64,000 bases of DNA from assembly GCF_000971195.1 (NCBI RefSeq), contig NZ_BBLZ01000001.1, forward strand, positions 359,460 to 423,459. The letters run 5' to 3'. How positions within the stretch are numbered: position 1 is the first letter of the stretch; each line of letters begins with the position of its first letter. The notes below the pieces were generated by a model that was given only the letters and a program-made list of their open reading frames with translations, did no database searches and was not told the DNA's origin. Below, in pieces: positions 60,878 to 64,000 of the stretch. The DNA is from Demequina soli (GTDB lineage: Bacteria > Actinomycetota > Actinomycetes > Actinomycetales > Demequinaceae). Made by a program: the position numbers and the translations under genes.

Positions 60878-62229
60878 CGCACGGCGACGGCCCGGACGCC
60901 CCCGTCACCTCCCAGGAGGTGGGCGGGGGCGCTCCCGCGTCCCCCACCGCCCCGGTGGACGATGCGGCGGCCGGGTCGCGCCTCTCCCGGCGAGCGATCA
61001 TCGGCACGGCGGGCGCGGTCGCGGGCGGCCTCGCGCTCGCCGGCGGCGGCTTCGCCGCGGGCCGCGCCACGGCCTCCCCGCTCCAGCAGCACGCGTACGA
61101 CTTCTTCGGCGCCCACCAGAGCGGCATCGTCACCCCGCAGCAGGACCGCCTCCACTTCGCGGCCTTCGACATCACCACCGACTCGAAGGCGCGCGTGGTC
61201 TCGCTGCTGCGCCGGTGGTCCGAGGCCGCCGCGCGGCTCATGACGGGCTCGGAGCTCGGCGCGGGCGCCGCGGGAGGGGCCTATGCCGCGCCGCCGGACG
61301 ACACGGGCGAGGCGCTCGGCCTGCCCGCGTCGGGCCTCACCATCACCTTCGGGTTCGGGCCGGGCCTGTTCGACGACCGGTTCGGGCTCGCGTCGCGCCG
61401 CCCCGACCAGCTCATCGACCTGCCCCACTTCTCGGGCGACATGCTCGACGACCGGTTCACCGGCGGCGACCTGTGCATCCAGGCGTGCGCCGACGACCCC
61501 CAGGTCGCGGTCCACGCGATCCGCAACCTGTCCCGCCTCGCGTTCGGCGACGCCGCGATCCGCTGGGCACAGCTCGGGTTCGGCCGCACGTCCTCCACCA
61601 CGCGTGCGCAGGACACGCCCCGCAACTTCATGGGCTTCAAGGACGGCACCGCCAACGTGCGCGCCGAGGACACCGACCTCGTCGACCGGTGGGTGTGGGC
61701 CGAGCGGGCCGACGGCCAGGAATGGATGGCCGGCGGCTCGTACCTGGTGGCGCGCCGCATCCGCATCCTCGCGGAGATCTGGGATCGCAGCTCGCTCCAG
61801 GAGCAGGAGGCGAGCGTGGGCCGCACCAAGGGCTCCGGCGCTCCCCTGTCGGGCGGCACGGAGTTCACCGAGCCCGACTTCGCCGTCGCGGGCCGCGACG
61901 GCAGCCCGCTCATCCCGGCCGACAGCCACGTCGCGCTCGCCCACCCGTCCGCGCACGGCGGCGCGCGCATGCTGCGCCGCGGCTACAACTTCACCGACGG
62001 CGCAGACGACCTCGGCCGCCTCGACGCGGGGCTGTTCTTCCTCGCGTACGTCCGCGACCCGCGCGAGCAGTTCGTGCCCATCCAGGACGCGCTGTCGAAG
62101 TCGGACGTCATGACGGTCGACTACCTGCGCACCACCGGCTCCGCGCTGTTCGCGGTGCCGCGCGGCCTCGCCCCCGGCTCCATGCTGGGATCCGAGGGCG
62201 CGTACGTGGGTCAGGAGCTGTTCGGCTAG
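60874..62229 (+). CDS. efeB: Tat-exported DyP-type peroxidase EfeB (deferrochelatase)
   Basis: A 451-residue heme peroxidase. A twin-arginine signal (SRRAIIGTAGAVAGG, about residues 38-52) follows an unusually long N-terminal leader of about 35 residues. The DyP motif GFKDGTAN places catalytic Asp257, and a distal region holds heme-binding His/Arg (HPSAHGGARMLRRGYNF). It is thought to oxidise ferrous iron or release iron from heme. GTG start coupled to efeO. Its stop TAG shares CTAG with the stop of the opposite gene. Confidence 0.92.
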   Translation: MTHGDGPDAPVTSQEVGGGAPASPTAPVDDAAAGSRLSRRAIIGTAGAVAGGLALAGGGFAAGRATASPLQQHAYDFFGAHQSGIVTPQQDRLHFAAFDITTDSKARVVSLLRRWSEAAARLMTGSELGAGAAGGAYAAPPDDTGEALGLPASGLTITFGFGPGLFDDRFGLASRRPDQLIDLPHFSGDMLDDRFTGGDLCIQACADDPQVAVHAIRNLSRLAFGDAAIRWAQLGFGRTSSTTRAQDTPRNFMGFKDGTANVRAEDTDLVDRWVWAERADGQEWMAGGSYLVARRIRILAEIWDRSSLQEQEASVGRTKGSGAPLSGGTEFTEPDFAVAGRDGSPLIPADSHVALAHPSAHGGARMLRRGYNFTDGADDLGRLDAGLFFLAYVRDPREQFVPIQDALSKSDVMTVDYLRTTGSALFAVPRGLAPGSMLGSEGAYVGQELFG

Positions 62230-63620
62230 GAGGCGGTGCGCCGCTCGCGCATGCCGTGCAGCCGGCGTGCCGCCTCGGACACGGTGCCCGTGAGCGACGG
62301 GTAGACCGTGAAGGCGCTGGCGACGTCGTCGACCGTCAGGTGATGCGCGACGGCGAGCGACAGCGGGTAGATGTGCTCCCCCGCCCGCGGGCCCACCACG
62401 ACGGCGCCGAACACCTGGCCGGTGACGGTGTGCCCGAAGATCTTCACGAAGCCCTCGTCGATGCCCAGCATCTTGGCGCGCGGGTTGCGCGCGAGGTCGA
62501 GCCGTGACACCTCGTAGAACAGGCCGCGGTCGCGCAGCTCGGCCTCGCTGAGCCCGACGGACGCGATCTCGGGCACCGTGAACACGTTCGAGGCGACCAG
62601 GTTGAGGTCGATGGGCGTGACGGCGTCGCCGAGCGCGTGGGCCATCGCGATGCGGCCCTGCGTCGCCGCGACCGAGGCGAGGGGCAGCACGCCGGTGCAG
62701 TCGCCCGCCGCGTACACGCCGCGCGCGGTGGTGCGGCTGACCTTGTCGACCGCGATGAGGCCGCGGGCGTCGAGCTCGACGCCGGACTCCTCGAGCCCGA
62801 TGCCCTCGGTGTTGGGCACCGAGCCGACCGCCATGAGGCAGTGGCTGCCCTCGAGCACGCGGCCGTCCTCCAGCGTGACGCTGACGCCGTAGCCGGTGTT
62901 CTCGACGGCGGCGGCACGGCCACCCACGAGGGTCATGCCGCGGTCGAGGAACACGCGGGTCAGCTGCGCCGACGCGTCCGGGTCCTCGCGCGACAGCACG
63001 CGGTCGCCCGAGGCGACGAGCGTGACGCGGGAGCCGAGCAGGTTGTACGCGCCGGCGAACTCGGCGCCGGTGACGCCCGAGCCGACCACGATCAGGTGCT
63101 CGGGAAGCTCCGTGAGGTCGTACAGCTGGGTCCACGTGAGCACGCGCTCGCCGTCGGGCTCGCACCCGGGGACGATGCGCGGGCGGGCTCCCACGGCCAG
63201 CAGCACCGCGTCCGCCTCGAGGCGCTCGTCGCCGACCACCACGCTGCCGGGGCCGTCGAGGCGGGCCTCGCCCGCGATCACGCGGATGCCGTTGCCCTCC
63301 ACGCGGTCGGCGATGTCCTCCGACTGCTTGCGCACCAGCGCCTTGACGCGTGCGTTCACCTGCGCCATGTCGACGGTGAGCGACGAGGCGAGGTCCGCGC
63401 CGTCGGGCCGGCGGATGCCGAGCTCGGGCGCGCGGTACGCGATGGTGAGCCACTCGGCGGTGGCGATGACGGTCTTCGAGGGGACGACGTCGGTGAGGAC
63501 GGCATTGCCGCCGAGGCCGTGACGCTCGACGAGCGTCACCTCCGCCCCGGCCTTGACGGCCACCAGGGCCGCCTCATAGCCGCCCGGACCGCCGCCGATG
63601 ATGACGACGCGAGGGGACAT
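62226..63620 (-). CDS. LpdA-type NAD(P)H-quinone oxidoreductase
   Basis: A 464-residue FAD flavoprotein of the dihydrolipoamide-dehydrogenase fold: FAD motif IIGGGPGGYEAA, NAD motif VVGSGVTGAEFAG and the C-terminal dimer domain. The redox CX4C of true Lpd is replaced by GLGGNAVLTDVVPSKT with no cysteine. Mycobacterial LpdA shares this loss and acts as an NAD(P)H:quinone reductase instead. TTGAAT lies six bases before the ATG (leaderless). It is divergent from the purine nucleoside phosphorylase gene and convergent with efeB. Confidence 0.9.
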   Translation of the reverse strand: MSPRVVIIGGGPGGYEAALVAVKAGAEVTLVERHGLGGNAVLTDVVPSKTVIATAEWLTIAYRAPELGIRRPDGADLASSLTVDMAQVNARVKALVRKQSEDIADRVEGNGIRVIAGEARLDGPGSVVVGDERLEADAVLLAVGARPRIVPGCEPDGERVLTWTQLYDLTELPEHLIVVGSGVTGAEFAGAYNLLGSRVTLVASGDRVLSREDPDASAQLTRVFLDRGMTLVGGRAAAVENTGYGVSVTLEDGRVLEGSHCLMAVGSVPNTEGIGLEESGVELDARGLIAVDKVSRTTARGVYAAGDCTGVLPLASVAATQGRIAMAHALGDAVTPIDLNLVASNVFTVPEIASVGLSEAELRDRGLFYEVSRLDLARNPRAKMLGIDEGFVKIFGHTVTGQVFGAVVVGPRAGEHIYPLSLAVAHHLTVDDVASAFTVYPSLTGTVSEAARRLHGMRERRTAS

Positions 63621-63626
63621 GCCCCC

Positions 63627-63632
63627 ATTCAA
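63627..63632 (-). promoter_or_regulatory. Leaderless -10 element of the lpdA-type gene
   Basis: TTGAAT on the minus strand followed by six bases and the ATG at 63620. Confidence 0.4.
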
Positions 63633-63704
63633 CCGCACGGCGTCCCGCCATCCGGACACCCGCATCGTCCCCGGTCCCGCCCTGCCCGGGGCCGACGGCG
63701 CGAC

Positions 63705-63710
63705 TAGGCT
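63705..63710 (+). promoter_or_regulatory. Leaderless -10 element of the purine nucleoside phosphorylase gene
   Basis: TAGGCT followed by six bases and the ATG at 63717. Confidence 0.5.
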
Positions 63711-63716
63711 CGACCC

Positions 63717-64000
63717 ATGACCACAGCCACCGAGCTCGCCGCGGAGGCCGCGGCCACCCTGGGCGCCGCGACCGGCGTCGACCACCACGACATCGCCCTC
63801 GTCCTGGGCTCCGGATGGGGCGGCGCCGCCGAGCTCATCGGCGAGGAGGCCGCGCGAGTCGACGCGGCCGACATCCCGGGCTTCGACGCCCACGTGGTGC
63901 CCGGCCACCACCCCGTGTTCCGCTCGCTCGTCACGCCCACGGGCAAGCGCGTGCTCGTGCTCGGCGCCCGCCAGCACTACTACCAGGTGCGCGACGCCGG
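63717..64000 (+). CDS. Purine nucleoside phosphorylase, N-terminal part (cut by window end)
   Basis: The 94 complete codons before the edge encode MTTATELAAEAAATLG and then IALVLGSGWGGAAELIG, the phosphate-binding LGSGxG motif of trimeric purine nucleoside phosphorylases. PGHHPVFRSLVTPTGKRVLVLGARQHYYQ follows, matching the GHxG and GRxHxYE regions with variation. It splits purine nucleosides with phosphate in salvage. LpdA-type and phosphorylase genes are close neighbours in mycobacteria too. The gene continues beyond the window. Confidence 0.85.
   Translation, partial: MTTATELAAEAAATLGAATGVDHHDIALVLGSGWGGAAELIGEEAARVDAADIPGFDAHVVPGHHPVFRSLVTPTGKRVLVLGARQHYYQVRDA

Larger units (their letters stand above)
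2996..63670. repeat. Dispersed 10-mer CGCATCGTCC / GGACGATGCG, at least 34 copies
   Basis: Exact copies read as GGACGATGCG start at 2996, 6638, 11539, 13056, 16739, 20453, 28225, 29461, 33907, 34264, 36624, 38228, 41300, 51573, 55862, 60957 and 63170. Copies read as CGCATCGTCC start at 5666, 13928, 16685, 16890, 25982, 30198, 30409, 31872, 36859, 49453, 51940, 52517, 54897, 56707, 58645, 59670 and 63661. Flanking bases are not conserved. Copies lie both inside genes and between them. The mean spacing is about 1.9 kb. Confidence 0.85.

Noticed and set aside
62226-63620. Calling the flavoprotein a true dihydrolipoamide dehydrogenase
   Set aside because: The redox-active cysteine pair is missing at GLGGNAVLTDVVPSKT.
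2996-63670. Reading the abundant 10-mer as a polar chromosome-segregation signal (KOPS/AIMS type)
   Set aside because: Copies are split 17 to 17 between orientations, whereas polar signals are strongly biased to one strand.

Overview
This is about 64 kb of a very GC-rich (roughly 70% or more) genome, densely packed and with strongly GC-biased third codon positions. The gene families (actinobacterial acyl-CoA carboxylase with an epsilon subunit, an LpdA-type flavoprotein, an Rv3654c-like Tad cluster, PucR regulators, TANNNT promoters placed 6-7 nt before start codons) indicate an actinobacterium. AdhE plus pyruvate formate-lyase and several glycosidases fit a facultatively fermentative, polysaccharide-degrading member of the Micrococcales such as a Cellulomonas or Demequina relative. 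That placement is inference. No rRNA, tRNA, CRISPR array, insertion sequence or phage gene was seen.

Layout. 0-3.5 kb: adhE and a rhodanese lipoprotein, with two CsoR/CstR-like palindromes. 3.8-18.4 kb: a nitrogen-compound catabolic block with gabT-gabD-second SSADH and a divergent PucR; mmsA plus an omega-aminotransferase and a second divergent PucR; then a PuuB-like FAD oxidase, a PQ-loop membrane protein and a cupin, divergent from another class-III aminotransferase. Together these would turn polyamines, GABA and beta-alanine into succinate and acetyl-CoA. 18.5-25.9 kb: LacI-regulated ABC importer and GH78 alpha-L-rhamnosidase. 26-29.3 kb: pflB-pflA. 29.3-33.7 kb: Tad/Flp pilus operon including a 53-residue pilin-like gene. 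33.8-34.5 kb: SRAP (YedK/HMCES) protein. 34.7-49 kb: a LytTR response regulator, AgrC-like kinase and esterase, then GH3-GtrA-GT2, a domain-permuted membrane-anchored GH3, a small lipoprotein and a GH3 lipoprotein. 49-58.6 kb: birA/accD/accE and maf/biotin carboxylase, separated by two YdcF/SanA-like genes, two MarR regulators and an MFS exporter. 58.8-62.2 kb: efeUOB iron uptake with a DtxR-like operator. 62.2-64 kb: lpdA-type oxidoreductase and the 5' part of a purine nucleoside phosphorylase gene.

Most interesting signals. (1) The 10-mer CGCATCGTCC/GGACGATGCG occurs at least 34 times, 17 in each orientation, where well under one copy is expected. Its density resembles DNA uptake sequences, and copies are missing from the sugar-ABC and GH3 blocks. 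(2) Paired GCACGTTCTG-type direct repeats with an exact 21-bp period lie upstream of the LytTR regulator and of two GH3 genes, which defines a candidate regulon. (3) adhE and pflB share a GGGACCAWGKGCCY box like the DosR/DevR site. (4) Many genes appear to be leaderless.
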